Assembly: GCF_024346375.1 (NCBI RefSeq)
Contig: NZ_JAGQCV010000007.1
Coordinates: 1 to 64,000 of the forward strand
Direction: 5' to 3'
DNA: 64,000 nucleotides
Source of the DNA: Synechococcus sp. ATX 2A4
GTDB taxonomy: Bacteria; Cyanobacteriota; Cyanobacteriia; PCC-6307; Cyanobiaceae
Part shown: piece after piece, positions 17,110 through 26,182 of the stretch
Layout: the number at the start of each line of letters is the position of its first letter
How positions within the stretch are numbered: the first letter of the stretch is position 1
Translations under genes and position numbers: made by a program
The notes under the pieces: model-generated
What the model was told of the DNA's origin: nothing
Databases searched by the model: none
What the model saw: only the letters and a program-made list of their open reading frames with translations

Positions 17110-17919
17110 ATGACCCCGATCGACTGGTTCTCCCTGCTGCACCCAGTGCTGGTCATCCTGTTCGTGTATCCCGTGGTCGGGGCCACCATCCGCCTGGGCC
17201 TGCTGGCCCGTGAGCGCCGGCTCAAGATCCACCCGCAGCCGCCCACCGTGGGGGTGGAGCACGCCGACCATGGCCGTTGGCTCACCGGCGGGATCGTGGT
17301 GGCGGTGCTGATCGCCCTCCTTTATTCCTTCATCAGCAAGTTCGTGGTGCCCGAACCCCCCTTCACCGGTGGGGCCAACCGGCTGGCGCTGCTGCTGCTG
17401 GTGATTGCCGGCACCTTCGCGAGCCTGCTGGGATTGTGGCGAGCCAAGAAGGCGCCGTTGCGGGCCAGCTTCGCCCTGCTCACCTGGGTGGGGCTGCTGG
17501 GCCTCGGCAGCCAGCCGGAGATCTGGCGCCTGAGCGACAACCCGTTCAGCCCCGCCTTCTGGAGCTCCCACTACTGGGCCGGCGTGCTGCTCACCGGGCT
17601 GATGCTGTTCTCGCTGGCCTCCAAGGCGGAGATCTTCCGTTCCTTGCGCATGCGCCGCCTGCATATCACCGCCAACGTGCTCGCCTCTGTGCTGTTTGCC
17701 GTGATGGCGATCACCGGCACCCGCGACCTGCTGGAAATCCCCCTCAGCTGGCAGAAGCCGGCGATCTTCTCCTGCAACTTCGAGCTGCGTACCTGCCCGG
17801 CACCGGCTCAGTCGAGCGTTGACGCTCCGGCCCCGGCAGCCGACTCAGTGGCGGTGTCAGCCGCCGCCGCTTCCAGCAGTGCCCTGGCTTCTGTGGGGGT
17901 GGGCGCGCGCATCAGCTGA
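17110..17919 (+). CDS. DUF4079 family membrane protein
   Basis: 269-residue integral membrane protein. Hydrophobic segments are visible near residues 8-30, 57-77, 95-112, 120-135, 157-175 and 182-200. The conserved HPVLVILFVYPVVG at the start, His in SSHYWAGV and His in RRLHITAN suggest a heme-binding four-helix core related to cytochrome b-type proteins. The family is nearly confined to cyanobacteria and plastids and has no established reaction. The last 50 residues are Ala/Ser-rich and lie antisense to the 3' end of dus (112-base overlap). Confidence 0.85.
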   Translation: MTPIDWFSLLHPVLVILFVYPVVGATIRLGLLARERRLKIHPQPPTVGVEHADHGRWLTGGIVVAVLIALLYSFISKFVVPEPPFTGGANRLALLLLVIAGTFASLLGLWRAKKAPLRASFALLTWVGLLGLGSQPEIWRLSDNPFSPAFWSSHYWAGVLLTGLMLFSLASKAEIFRSLRMRRLHITANVLASVLFAVMAITGTRDLLEIPLSWQKPAIFSCNFELRTCPAPAQSSVDAPAPAADSVAVSAAAASSSALASVGVGARIS

Positions 17920-18836
17920 TGGCGCAGCTGGGCGGCGCCGGCGAAGCCCTGGCAGGTCCAGCCCATGTGCTTGCGGGCGATCTGCAGGCCTTTCACCCCC
18001 CGGCTGGCCACCAGTGCCTCCAGGTGCTCGGCCGCCAGGGCCAGCCGCTCGGCTGGCGAGGGGTCCGGTGGCACCGGCCGGCCGCTCAGGGCCGCGTCGA
18101 TGCGGCCCACCAGCCAGGGGGCACCCAGGGTGGCTCGCCCCACCATCACGCCATCAGCGCCGGTGATGGCCAGGCAGCGCAGGGCGGCTTCGGGGGAGTT
18201 CACGTCGCCGTTGGCGATCACGGGAATGTGCAGAGCCTGTTTCACCCGGGCGATGGCGGCCCAGTCGGCGCTGCCGGAGAAGCCCTGCTCCCGTGTGCGG
18301 CCGTGCAGGGTGAGCGCCTCGGCGCCGGCTTCCTGCAGGCCGAGGGCGAAGGCCACCGGATCAGCGCTGCTGCCGCACCAGCCCAGCCGCGTCTTCACCG
18401 TGACCGGTACGCGTACCGCCGCTGCCACCGCCGCCACGATCTGTGCCGCCAGCGCGGGCTCGCGCAGCAGGCCGCTGCCGCCGCCCTTGCGCGCCACCTT
18501 CCGCACTGGGCAGCCCATGTTGATGTCGATCAGGAAGGCGCCCGCCGCCTCCGCCCGCCGGGCGGCCTCGGCCAGGGCCTGGGGACGGTGGTCGAACAGC
18601 TGCACCGCGATCGGTCCGCTCTCGCCGGCCAGAGCCTCGAACTTCTCACTGCCGTGGCCCCGCTCCAGGCAGGTGGCATGCACCATCTCCGTATAGAGGA
18701 GGGCGTCGGGGGCCCAACGACGCACGAAGCCCCGGAAGATCCGGTCGCTCACCCCCGCCAGGGGCGACTGGAACACCCGGCAGCGCAGTTGGCGCGGCTG
18801 GCCGCGGCCCTGAAGCTGAAGTGGTGGCAGGGTCAT
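17808..18836 (-). CDS. dus: tRNA-dihydrouridine synthase
   Basis: FMN enzyme that reduces specific uridines in tRNA. The 342-residue protein (ATG at 18836) has the FMN/substrate motifs FQSPLAGVSDRIFRG, DINMGCPVRKV with the catalytic Cys, KTRLGW, LHGRTREQGF, IPVIANGDV and DGVMVGRATLGAPW. The C-terminal helical domain is present. An upstream ATG at 18896 would add 20 residues with no family match. The last 37 codons overlap the 3' end of the DUF4079 gene on the other strand, and the tail there is Ala/Thr-rich. Confidence 0.95.
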   Translation of the reverse strand: MTLPPLQLQGRGQPRQLRCRVFQSPLAGVSDRIFRGFVRRWAPDALLYTEMVHATCLERGHGSEKFEALAGESGPIAVQLFDHRPQALAEAARRAEAAGAFLIDINMGCPVRKVARKGGGSGLLREPALAAQIVAAVAAAVRVPVTVKTRLGWCGSSADPVAFALGLQEAGAEALTLHGRTREQGFSGSADWAAIARVKQALHIPVIANGDVNSPEAALRCLAITGADGVMVGRATLGAPWLVGRIDAALSGRPVPPDPSPAERLALAAEHLEALVASRGVKGLQIARKHMGWTCQGFAGAAQLRHQLMRAPTPTEARALLEAAAADTATESAAGAGASTLD

Positions 18837-18899
18837 CAGACCTTCATCTTCCCGCCACCCCGCACCGCACTCTTCTGCTGTCCCGCCGCCCCTCAACCC

Positions 18900-18931
18900 G
18901 CTCTCTAGCTGCCCCGCTCTCCAGCTGCCCC
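18900..18931. repeat. 16-bp tandem repeat ahead of the DUF1823 gene
   Basis: GCTCTCTAGCTGCCCC and GCTCTCCAGCTGCCCC follow each other directly (18900-18915, 18916-18931), ending three bases before the ATG at 18935. The second copy covers the ribosome-binding region, which has no Shine-Dalgarno sequence. Confidence 0.75.
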
Positions 18932-18934
18932 GCC

Positions 18935-19426
18935 ATGACCGCCGCCTCCCATCATCCGCTCAGCCGCCAGCTGCTGCAGCTGATCCTCGACGACCGCACC
19001 AGCGACCGTTTCGTCTGCGAGCTGATCTGGCAGCGGCTGGGCTACGCCCCCGCTGACGGTGCTGAGGGCGCCGACTGCGCCGCGCAGGGGCCGCCGCCTT
19101 GGCGTGCCAGCAGTGCCACGCCGAGCGACTGGGCGGAGCCCTACCCGCTGGCGCCGCCGCTGATCGCGGAGCGTCCCCCCAGTGTGCGGCTCACCCGCTC
19201 CATTCCCGCTGCCCATAAACAGTTGCTCAAGCAGCAGCTGGGCTTCGCCGGTTACCGCATCGGCGAGCTGTTTCCCCGTCGCACCCGCCGGGCCACGGCG
19301 GTGAACTGGCTGCTGGCCGATCTGGCCGAGCGGGGCGAGCCGCTGGCGGAGTGCGGCCCGCTGCCGCCGCTGCTGGATCCCCCCGCCGATCCAGCCACGG
19401 GCCATCCCATCGACCGCCCCTGCTGA
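18935..19426 (+). CDS. DUF1823 family protein
   Basis: 163-residue soluble protein of a cyanobacterial and plastid family of unknown function. Recognisable parts are the N-terminal helix HPLSRQLLQLILDDRTSDRF with VCELIWQRLGY, the core motif AHKQLLKQQLGFAGYRIGEL and the ending RRTRRATAVNWLLADLA. No catalytic residues stand out. Its promoter must share the short divergent spacer with dus. Confidence 0.88.
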   Translation: MTAASHHPLSRQLLQLILDDRTSDRFVCELIWQRLGYAPADGAEGADCAAQGPPPWRASSATPSDWAEPYPLAPPLIAERPPSVRLTRSIPAAHKQLLKQQLGFAGYRIGELFPRRTRRATAVNWLLADLAERGEPLAECGPLPPLLDPPADPATGHPIDRPC

Positions 19427-19481
19427 ACCGGGCGCCGTTCTGTAGTGTGAAACAAAGACATCGTTGTTGAGATAAAGCCAC

Positions 19482-20852
19482 TTGGCGTTACCAGTCGTCG
19501 CCGTCATCGGGCGCCCCAACGTGGGCAAATCCACTCTGGTGAACCGGTTGTGCCGCAGCCGGGAGGCGATCGTCCACGACGAGCCCGGTGTCACCCGTGA
19601 CCGCACCTACCAGGAGGGGTTCTGGGGTGATCGCACCTTCAAGGTGGTCGATACCGGCGGCCTGGTGTTCGACGACGACAGCGAGTTTCTGCCGGAGATC
19701 CGCGAACAGGCCAACCTCGCCCTCGCAGAAGCGGTGGTGGCGGTGGTGATCGTCGATGGCCAGGCGGGGGTCACGGCGGCGGATGAATCGATCGCCGAAT
19801 GGTTGCGCGGCCAGAACCGGCCGGTGCTGCTGGCGGTGAATAAGTGTGAGTCGCCGGATCAGGGCCTGGCGATGGCCGCCGAATTCTGGGGCCTGGGGCT
19901 GGGGGAACCGTTTCCGATCTCGGCCATTCATGGTGCCGGCACCGGCGATCTGCTCGACAAGGTGATCGAATTCCTGCCTCCCACCGATGCGGAGGAAACG
20001 GAGGAGCCGATCCAGCTGGCGATCATCGGCCGGCCGAATGTGGGCAAATCCAGCCTGCTCAATGCCATCTGCGGCGAGCCCCGGGCGATTGTCAGCCCGA
20101 TCCGTGGCACCACCCGCGACACGATCGACACCACGATCGAGCGGGAGGGGCGCCTGTGGAAACTGCTCGACACCGCCGGCATCCGCCGTCGCCGCAGTGT
20201 CAGCTATGGGCCTGAGTATTTCGGCATCACCCGCAGCTTCAAGGCGGTGGAACGCAGCGACGTCTGTGTGCTGGTGATCGATGCGCTCGATGGGGTGACC
20301 GAACAGGATCAGCGCGTGGCGGGCCGCATCGAGGAAGACGGCCGCGCCTGCGTGATCGTGGTGAACAAGTGGGATGCGATCGAGAAGGATTCGCACACCA
20401 TGACGGCGATGGAAAAAGATCTGCGGGCCAAGCTCTACTTCCTCGACTGGGCACCAATGCTGTTCACCTCGGCCCTCAATGGCCAGCGGGTGGAGAGCAT
20501 CTTCTCGCTGGCAATGCTGGCTGTTGAGCAGCACCGGCGCCGCGTCACCACCTCGGTGGTGAATGAAGTGCTGCAGGAGGCGGTGAGCTGGCGCTCTCCG
20601 CCCACCAGCCGCGGTGGCCGCCAGGGCCGCATCTACTACGGCACCCAGGTGGCGGTGCGGCCGCCGAGCTTCACCTTGTTCGTGAACGAGCCCAAGCTGT
20701 TCGGCGAAACCTACCGCCGCTATGTGGAACGGCAGATCCGGCAGGGTCTCGGCTTCGATGGTTCGCCGATCAAGTTGTTCTGGCGCGGCAAGCAGCAGCG
20801 CGACGCCGAGAAGGAACAGGCCCGTCAGCAGGCCCGTTCCGCCACCCCGTGA
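19482..20852 (+). CDS. der: Ribosome-assembly GTPase Der
   Basis: Essential GTPase with two tandem G domains and a KH-like domain, acting in maturation of the 50S subunit. The 456-residue protein has two GRPNVGKS P-loops (residues about 9-16 and 183-190), DTGG and DTAG G3 motifs, NKCE and NKWD G4 motifs. The C-terminal KH domain ends with the basic segment [18 protein letters not shown]. The start is TTG at 19482. It heads a forward gene run; ecfT begins 26 bases later. Confidence 0.97.
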   Translation: MALPVVAVIGRPNVGKSTLVNRLCRSREAIVHDEPGVTRDRTYQEGFWGDRTFKVVDTGGLVFDDDSEFLPEIREQANLALAEAVVAVVIVDGQAGVTAADESIAEWLRGQNRPVLLAVNKCESPDQGLAMAAEFWGLGLGEPFPISAIHGAGTGDLLDKVIEFLPPTDAEETEEPIQLAIIGRPNVGKSSLLNAICGEPRAIVSPIRGTTRDTIDTTIEREGRLWKLLDTAGIRRRRSVSYGPEYFGITRSFKAVERSDVCVLVIDALDGVTEQDQRVAGRIEEDGRACVIVVNKWDAIEKDSHTMTAMEKDLRAKLYFLDWAPMLFTSALNGQRVESIFSLAMLAVEQHRRRVTTSVVNEVLQEAVSWRSPPTSRGGRQGRIYYGTQVAVRPPSFTLFVNEPKLFGETYRRYVERQIRQGLGFDGSPIKLFWRGKQQRDAEKEQARQQARSATP

Positions 20853-20878
20853 AGCGGCTCCATTTCCTGCAGCACTGA

Positions 20879-21811
20879 ATGGACTGGCTGAAGCAGCTCC
20901 CGATCGGCCAGTACGTCGATGGCGACAGCGGCTGGCTGCGCCGCGTCGACGCGCGCCTCAAGCTGGCCTGGACCCTGGCATTCCTGATCACGCCGATCCT
21001 GGCGGGCCCTGTCTGGCGGCTGGCGCTGGTGGGCACGTTGTTGCTGATCACGGCGCTCTGCGGGCTGCCGTGGCGGCTGTGGCGCCGCAATCTGCCCTTC
21101 CTGCTGGCCCTCTGCTTGCTGGTGGGGTCGCTCTCGGCCCTGCTGCCGGCCGGCGCCGCCGGCAGCGCCCAGCTGTCGCGTGATCCGGCCGAGCTGCGCC
21201 TTGTGCCCACGCCGCCGGGGGAACCACCGGCCGAACGCAGCGGCGAACCGTGGGAGGTGCTGCGCTGGGGGCCCGTGCAGCTGGGGCCGCTGCCGCTGGG
21301 GCCGCTGGTGATCAACCGGCGCTCGGCGGAGCTGGGCCTCAACAGCGCCACCTTGCTGTTCACCCTCATCCACAGCGCCAACCTGCTGCTGCTCACCACG
21401 CCGCCGGAGGAACTGGTGTGGGCCCTGAGCTGGGGTATCACCCCCTTGGGCCGGCTGGGGCTGCCGGTCGAGCGGCTGGGCTTCACCCTGCTGCTGGCGC
21501 TGCGCTTCCTGCCCCTGGTGCAGGAGGAATTTCAGAACCTGCTGCGTTCGCTCGCTACCCGGGCGCTGAATCTGCGGCGCCTGGGCTGGAAGGGGGTGCT
21601 GGGGCTGGGGCTGGCGGTGGCGGAACGGCTGCTGGCCAACGTGCTGCTGCGCGCTGAGCAGGGAGCCGATGCGTTGGTGGCCAGGGGCGGCCGCTGGCTG
21701 CCGCCGCAGCAGCTGCGGCTGGGGGTGCCCGTGGCACGACGTCTGAATCTGGTGGCCTGCGCACTGCTTCTTCTGCTGCTTGGGCTGCGGTGGCAGTACG
21801 GTGCGCTGTGA
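20879..21811 (+). CDS. ecfT: Energy-coupling-factor transporter transmembrane protein (EcfT/CbiQ family)
   Basis: 310-residue membrane protein of the CbiQ/EcfT family, the shared T-component that couples ATPases to a substrate-binding S-component for vitamins or cobalt/nickel. It has about five hydrophobic segments (near residues 30-48, 50-66, 72-92, 155-175 and 285-303). The coupling-helix motifs are in the 200-260 region (two Ala-Arg-containing stretches: SLATRALNLRRL and LLRAEQGADALVARG). No ATPase or S-component is adjacent, so the substrate is unknown. It lies in the der-to-pipX gene run. Confidence 0.85.
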   Translation: MDWLKQLPIGQYVDGDSGWLRRVDARLKLAWTLAFLITPILAGPVWRLALVGTLLLITALCGLPWRLWRRNLPFLLALCLLVGSLSALLPAGAAGSAQLSRDPAELRLVPTPPGEPPAERSGEPWEVLRWGPVQLGPLPLGPLVINRRSAELGLNSATLLFTLIHSANLLLLTTPPEELVWALSWGITPLGRLGLPVERLGFTLLLALRFLPLVQEEFQNLLRSLATRALNLRRLGWKGVLGLGLAVAERLLANVLLRAEQGADALVARGGRWLPPQQLRLGVPVARRLNLVACALLLLLLGLRWQYGAL

Positions 21812-21833
21812 TTGGTAGCCGAACAAACCATCA

Positions 21834-22112
21834 GTGAGCGCAGAGTCGAGTACTGAGCGATATCTCAACCATCCCACCTTCGGTCTCCTGTATTGGGTGT
21901 CACCGGCTGGAGAGGGCCGCGATCTGTTCGCCACCCTGTACGCCCAGCGGATGTTCTTCCTGGTCACGGCCCAGGCGCGCGGTGCCCATTTCGAGGTGAT
22001 CCCGTTGATGGATGCCCGCCATTTCGCGGAGCAGAACCTGGCGCGGGCCCGCCGTGACCGCAGCGAAAAACTCAGCCAATGGCGCCAACTCTTCGACCAG
22101 ACCTTCATCTGA
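21834..22112 (+). CDS. pipX: NtcA co-activator PipX
   Basis: Small cyanobacterial regulator (92 aa) that binds either the PII protein or the nitrogen regulator NtcA, linking nitrogen status to transcription. The sequence YLNHPTFGLLYWVSPAG with FATLYAQRMFFLV and the C-terminal helices (EQNLARARRD, WRQLFDQTF) matches PipX along its length. The start is GTG at 21834. pipY follows after one base, the conserved pipX-pipY arrangement that is itself regarded as evidence for a functional link. Confidence 0.95.
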   Translation: MSAESSTERYLNHPTFGLLYWVSPAGEGRDLFATLYAQRMFFLVTAQARGAHFEVIPLMDARHFAEQNLARARRDRSEKLSQWRQLFDQTFI

Positions 22113-22113
22113 G

Positions 22114-22773
22114 ATGGTCGGCGACGCTTCAGCAGCCCTGGCGGCGCGGTGGCAGGCCCTGCAGCAGCAGTTGCCGCCGGCCACCCGCCTGCTGGCGGTG
22201 AGCAAAGGGCAGCCCGCCGAGCGCATTCGGGCCCTGGCCGCGCTCGGTCAGCGCAGCTTCGGCGAAAGCCGCCTGCAGGAAGCCGAAGCCAAGCAGAAGG
22301 CGCTGGCAGACCTTCCCCCACTGGATTGGCATTTCATCGGTCGCCTGCAGGCCAACAAAGCCCGGGGGGTGCTGCGCCGCTTCGGCACCATCCACTCGCT
22401 CGACAACCTGCCCCTGGCGCTTCGCCTGCAGCGCATCGCCGTTGAAGAGGGTCTGCAGCCGCGGGTGTTCCTGCAGGTGAAGCTGCTGCCCGATGCGGCC
22501 AAGGCCGGGTTTGAGCTTGAGGCGCTGGACCAGCTCTGGCCCCAGCTGCAGGCGCTGGCGCCGCTGCAGCTGGCCGGTCTGATGACAATCGCGCCGCTGG
22601 GGCTTGATTCTGCCGGCAGCCGTGCCCTGTTCGCGTCCTGCGCTGCGCTGGCGGCCCGTCTGGGGCTGCCGGAGCTGTCGATGGGCATGAGCGGCGACTG
22701 GCCCGAGGCGGTGGCGGCCGGCAGCACCTGGGTGCGGCTCGGCTCGGTGCTGTTTGGCCCACGCGAGGCCTGA
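22114..22773 (+). CDS. pipY: PLP-binding protein PipY (YggS/PROSC family)
   Basis: 219-residue pyridoxal-phosphate-binding protein of the COG0325 family. It has no known catalysis and is involved in PLP and amino-acid homeostasis. The PLP-Lys lies in LLAVSKGQP (about 29). Other signatures are FGESRLQEA, WHFIGRLQANKA, the GLMTIAP motif and the C-terminal LSMGMSGDWPEAVAAG with WVRLGSVLFG. It is slightly shorter than many homologues. It is one base behind pipX, so the two are co-transcribed. Confidence 0.94.
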   Translation: MVGDASAALAARWQALQQQLPPATRLLAVSKGQPAERIRALAALGQRSFGESRLQEAEAKQKALADLPPLDWHFIGRLQANKARGVLRRFGTIHSLDNLPLALRLQRIAVEEGLQPRVFLQVKLLPDAAKAGFELEALDQLWPQLQALAPLQLAGLMTIAPLGLDSAGSRALFASCAALAARLGLPELSMGMSGDWPEAVAAGSTWVRLGSVLFGPREA

Positions 22774-22988
22774 TCAGGGCGCTGCAGGGGCTCGACGGGG
22801 GCTCAGCGGGGACTGAGTGATGGCAACTGCGGGGCTGCGCGATGGCTCCACAGCAGCCTCTGCAGGGGCCGCCTTGGAGGCGATTGCTGCCCGACAGACC
22901 ACGAATCCAGTGATTTCAAGGGTTGCGACCAGTTGCAACTGGGAGCGTGGGACGCTATTCAGGTACTGACCTCACGAAGGAACCAAAG

Positions 22989-23564
22989 GTGTCGTTGTTT
23001 TCCCGCCTCCGTGCCGTCGTCTCCGGGGACGACTATCTCGATGGCGAGTACGACGACGAACTCGACTACGATCCCGGCGACAGCCCTGCCCCGACGGCCC
23101 AGTCGCGCGCCGCGGAGGCCAGCAGCAGCAGCGCCTTGGCCCTGTCGTCCCCCTTCGGTACTGACGACCTCTTCCCCGGCAGCAACGTGATCGGCATGCC
23201 GGGCCTGTCGTCTTCGGCCGCGGAGGTGACCCTGATGGAGCCCCGCAGCTTCGATGAGATGCCACGTGCCATCCAGGCCTTGCGTGACCGCAAGACCGTG
23301 ATCCTCAACCTCACGATGATGGAGCCGGATCAGGCCCAGCGGGCCGTGGATTTCGTGGCCGGCGGCACCTTCGCCATCGACGGCCACCAGGAGCGGGTGG
23401 GCGAAAGCATCTTCCTGTTCGCGCCCAGCTGCGTCACGGTCACCACCGCTTCGATGGAGGAGCCCTCTTCGCCCACCATCGTGTCCACCCGCGATAGCGG
23501 CTCCGATACCGATGCAGCCCCCAGCCCCGCCTGGGGCCGCTCCGACTTCGCCGTCGGCGGCTAG
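22989..23564 (+). CDS. sepF: Cell division protein SepF
   Basis: 191-residue cytoplasmic FtsZ partner that links Z-rings to the membrane. The N-terminal [11 protein letters not shown] is the amphipathic membrane-targeting helix. A variable acidic/Ser-rich linker follows (about 15-75). The SepF core begins near residue 80 with [16 protein letters not shown] and continues through [21 protein letters not shown] and [12 protein letters not shown]. The start is GTG at 22989. It sits between pipY and proC, as commonly seen in cyanobacteria. Confidence 0.94.
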   Translation: MSLFSRLRAVVSGDDYLDGEYDDELDYDPGDSPAPTAQSRAAEASSSSALALSSPFGTDDLFPGSNVIGMPGLSSSAAEVTLMEPRSFDEMPRAIQALRDRKTVILNLTMMEPDQAQRAVDFVAGGTFAIDGHQERVGESIFLFAPSCVTVTTASMEEPSSPTIVSTRDSGSDTDAAPSPAWGRSDFAVGG

Positions 23565-23585
23565 CCCGTCTCCCGCCACCGCTCC

Positions 23586-24509
23586 ATGACCGCGCACGCC
23601 GGGGCCTCTGGGCCCCTTCTGTCCGGCCTCGGCATCATCGGCCTGGGTCAGATGGCCCAGGCCCTGTTGTTGCCGTTACTGGAACAGGGCGATCTGCTGC
23701 CCGCTGACGTGCGGGCCGTGGTGGCCACCCCCGCCTCCGCCGAGCGGCTTCAGCAGCAACTCCAGGTGCCCGTCTGCGCCGCCGCCGATGGCCAGGCCGC
23801 CATGGCCTGGCAAGCGCCGGTGGTGCTGCTGGCGGTCAAGCCACAGCAGCTTGCAGCGGCAGCAGCAGCTGTGGCGGTTTCTGCAATGCCAGTCCCCTCT
23901 TCGGAACCAGCTACATCTGAATCCCCAGCAGCATCCCCAGGGCACAGCTCAGCATCCCCAGGGCACAGCGACGAGCTCCCCCTGTTGATCTCGGTGCTGG
24001 CCGGGGTCCGCCTGGCCCGCCTGCAGGCGGCGTTTCCCGGCTGGCGCGTGGTGCGGGCGGTGCCGAACACCCCCTGCCTGGTGCGGGCCGGCATCACCGG
24101 CCTGGCCTGGGGAGAGCAGCTCAGCGACGGGCAGCGCCACTGCGTGCGGGAGCTGTTCGGCCGGGTGGGACAGGTGCTCGAACTGCCGGAGCCCCAGCTC
24201 GATGGGCTGCTGGCGTTGGCCTCCTCCGGGCCGGCGCTGATGGCGGTGGTGATCGAAGCGCTCGCCGATGGCGGCGTGGCGGCCGGGCTGCCACGGGCGC
24301 TCGCTCAGCAGCTGGCGCTCGCCATGACCGGCGGCACCGTGGCGCTGCTGCAGCAGAAGGGCCTGCACCCCGGCCAGCTCAAGGACATGGTGAGCAGCCC
24401 GGCCGGCACCACGATCACGGCCCTGCGCCAGCTGGAGCGCGGCGCGGTGCGTTCCGCCCTGATCGAGGCGGTGCTGGCAGCTGCCGAACGCAGCCGGGAG
24501 CTGGGCTGA
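23586..24509 (+). CDS. proC: Pyrroline-5-carboxylate reductase
   Basis: NAD(P)H-dependent last enzyme of proline synthesis. The 307-residue protein has the Rossmann motif GLGQMAQALL (about 19-28), AVKPQQL near 84, VRAVPNTPCLVRAGITGL near 155-172, and the C-terminal substrate and oligomer motifs SSGPALM and SSPAGTTITALR. A low-complexity insertion of about 30 residues (about 97-130) splits the Rossmann domain after AVKPQQL. It includes a 21-bp tandem repeat encoding ASPGHSS and ASPGHSD. The remaining core looks intact. Confidence 0.95.
   Translation: MTAHAGASGPLLSGLGIIGLGQMAQALLLPLLEQGDLLPADVRAVVATPASAERLQQQLQVPVCAAADGQAAMAWQAPVVLLAVKPQQLAAAAAAVAVSAMPVPSSEPATSESPAASPGHSSASPGHSDELPLLISVLAGVRLARLQAAFPGWRVVRAVPNTPCLVRAGITGLAWGEQLSDGQRHCVRELFGRVGQVLELPEPQLDGLLALASSGPALMAVVIEALADGGVAAGLPRALAQQLALAMTGGTVALLQQKGLHPGQLKDMVSSPAGTTITALRQLERGAVRSALIEAVLAAAERSRELG
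23929..23970 (+). repeat. 21-bp tandem repeat inside proC
   Basis: Two nearly identical 21-mers (23929-23949 and 23950-23970; one mismatch at the last base), each beginning CAGCATCCCCAGGGCACAGC, lie in the low-complexity insertion of ProC. The length is a multiple of three, so the frame is kept. Confidence 0.9.
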
Positions 24510-24556
24510 AGCGGCTCAGGCTCACAGCTCACAGCTCTCAGCTCTGTGTTCCAGCC

Positions 24557-24578
24557 CCCCGGCTCAGGCCGGGGTTTT
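24557..24578 (+). terminator. Terminator behind proC
   Basis: CCCCGGC (24557-24563) and GCCGGGG (24568-24574) form a perfect 7-bp stem with a TCAG loop, followed by TTTTGGTTTT. It ends the forward der-to-proC run. It overlaps the last codons and stop of the convergent plsY, so the element is shared with coding sequence. Confidence 0.8.
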
Positions 24579-25217
24579 GGTTTTGTCGGCGCCGATCCGG
24601 GGCTCGGTGCCGTCCATGATCCGGGCCAGGTTGCTGCGGTGGCGCCATAGCACCAGCACGGTGGTGAGCAGGGCAAGGGCAAGATAGGCGGGCCGCAGCC
24701 CGGTGCCGGCGCTCTGGAAGGAGCCCAGCATCAGCAGCGGCAGGCCCACCGCTGCCACCACGCTGGAGAGCGACACGATGCGGGTGGCGGTGAGGGTGAG
24801 AAGGAACAGCCCGAAGCTGGCCAGACCCACGGCTGGCACCAGCCCGAGCAGCACGCCCAGCCCGGTGGCCACCGCCTTGCCCCCACGCCAGCCCAGCCAC
24901 ACCGGCCAGATGTGGCCGGCCAGGGCCGCCAGCCCCGCCGCCACCACCCAGGCATCGCCGCTGGCGGAGACGCCGAGCGGTTCCACCACCGCCTTGGCCA
25001 GCAGCACGGCGGCCGTTCCCTTCAGCACATCCACCAGGAACACCACCAGCGCCGGGCCCTTGCCCACCTGGCGCAGCACGTTGGTGGCGCCGGTGGAGCC
25101 GGAGCCCAGCTGGCGCAGATCAACGCCGGCGCACCACCGCCCCGCCAGCCAGCCGCTGGGGATCGAGCCGAGCAGGTAGCCCGCCAGCAGCACGGGCGGG
25201 ATCAGCAGGGGAGTCAC
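24564..25217 (-). CDS. plsY: Acyl-phosphate:glycerol-3-phosphate acyltransferase
   Basis: Integral membrane enzyme that makes lysophosphatidic acid in the first step of phospholipid synthesis. The 217-residue protein has the three PlsY motifs: GSIPSGWLAG near 17, GSGSTGATNVLRQVGKG near 39-55 and GHIWPVWLGWRGGKAVATG near 101-119. Five to six hydrophobic segments are present. Its start overlaps the DUF3086 stop by four bases (ATGA), so it is the last gene of a reverse five-gene run with a lipid-transport permease. Confidence 0.96.
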   Translation of the reverse strand: MTPLLIPPVLLAGYLLGSIPSGWLAGRWCAGVDLRQLGSGSTGATNVLRQVGKGPALVVFLVDVLKGTAAVLLAKAVVEPLGVSASGDAWVVAAGLAALAGHIWPVWLGWRGGKAVATGLGVLLGLVPAVGLASFGLFLLTLTATRIVSLSSVVAAVGLPLLMLGSFQSAGTGLRPAYLALALLTTVLVLWRHRSNLARIMDGTEPRIGADKTKTPA

Positions 25218-26182
25218 AGCAGCTCCTCGTCGATGGCCAGTTCCGCCGGGGTGGCGGCGAAGGCCAACCAGAGCGGGAATTGCAGCACCGGGATGTCCAC
25301 CACCTGCTCGGCCGCATCGATCACGATGAACGGCAGCTCGCCGCGCTCCTCCAGCCGGTCGGCGCGCTCGATCAGGGCATCGGGCCGCTCAAACAGCACC
25401 ACGCCGCTGTTGGGACCGAAATCTTCGCGGCTGAGCCCGAGGCAATCCTGCAGGCCGCGGCGCCATTCCCCCAGCCGCTCCGGCTGGCCGGCCAGCACCA
25501 AAGTTTGGAAGCGCTCGCCGTAGAGCTCGCCGAGGATCGCCACCGCCGCCGCCACCGTGAGTGCATTGCGGCTGCGGCTGCCGCCGCTGGCCTGGGCGCC
25601 ACGCCCGCCCTGATACAGGAACCATTCCTCCAACAGGCCTGCGGCCGGGGCCTCCAGGCTGCGGCGCAGCTTCCAGGGATCGGCGTAGAAATCGGGCTGG
25701 CCCTGGAAGCGCTCCAGCTGGCTGCGGATCAGGTCTTCGTCCTCGCTGAACAGGCCCGCCGCCGCCGGTGCGGCAGGGGCGGCGGCGGCGGCCACCTCCG
25801 CCGGCTGATCCAGGGGCGAGGGCTGCACCACCACCGGCGGCACCACCAGCTCCATCTGCTCGGCCTGGCCGGCCAGATCCTGCAGCGCCACCACCAGATA
25901 GTCCTGGAAGCCCTTCAGGCGCCGAGCAATCGCATCGGCCTGGCCATCGAAGCTGCTGACCAGGCTCTTCTGCAGCTGGTGGCGGCGGGTTTCCAGCTCC
26001 TGGATCTCCGCCTCCAGCGCCGCCCGCCGTTCTTGCAGTTCCTTGAGGGCGAGCGCCTGCCAGGGCTCGATGGGAGCGACGGCAGGAGAGGGCGCGACAG
26101 CAGAGGATGACTCGGCAGCAGAGGGCTCAGGCACGCTCAGGGTCGGTGTGGGTTGGTCCGGCGGCACGCTGGGATCGGTCAT
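25214..26182 (-). CDS. DUF3086 family protein
   Basis: 322-residue cyanobacterial protein of unknown function. It has an acidic, Pro/Ser-rich disordered N-terminus (1-40) and then a coiled coil (about 43-75, ALKELQERRAALEAEIQEL). An Ala/Pro linker precedes a conserved C-terminal domain of about 180 residues (DLIRSQLERFQGQPDFYADP through FPLWLAFAATPAEL). No catalytic signature is seen. It overlaps both neighbours by four bases (ATGA), consistent with a tightly coupled envelope or lipid-related operon. Confidence 0.87.
   Translation of the reverse strand: MTDPSVPPDQPTPTLSVPEPSAAESSSAVAPSPAVAPIEPWQALALKELQERRAALEAEIQELETRRHQLQKSLVSSFDGQADAIARRLKGFQDYLVVALQDLAGQAEQMELVVPPVVVQPSPLDQPAEVAAAAAPAAPAAAGLFSEDEDLIRSQLERFQGQPDFYADPWKLRRSLEAPAAGLLEEWFLYQGGRGAQASGGSRSRNALTVAAAVAILGELYGERFQTLVLAGQPERLGEWRRGLQDCLGLSREDFGPNSGVVLFERPDALIERADRLEERGELPFIVIDAAEQVVDIPVLQFPLWLAFAATPAELAIDEELL

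Noticed and set aside
20825-22321. 498-codon minus-strand frame over ecfT-pipX-pipY
   Set aside because: Antisense to three well-supported genes; Gln/Arg/Pro-rich without homology-like features.
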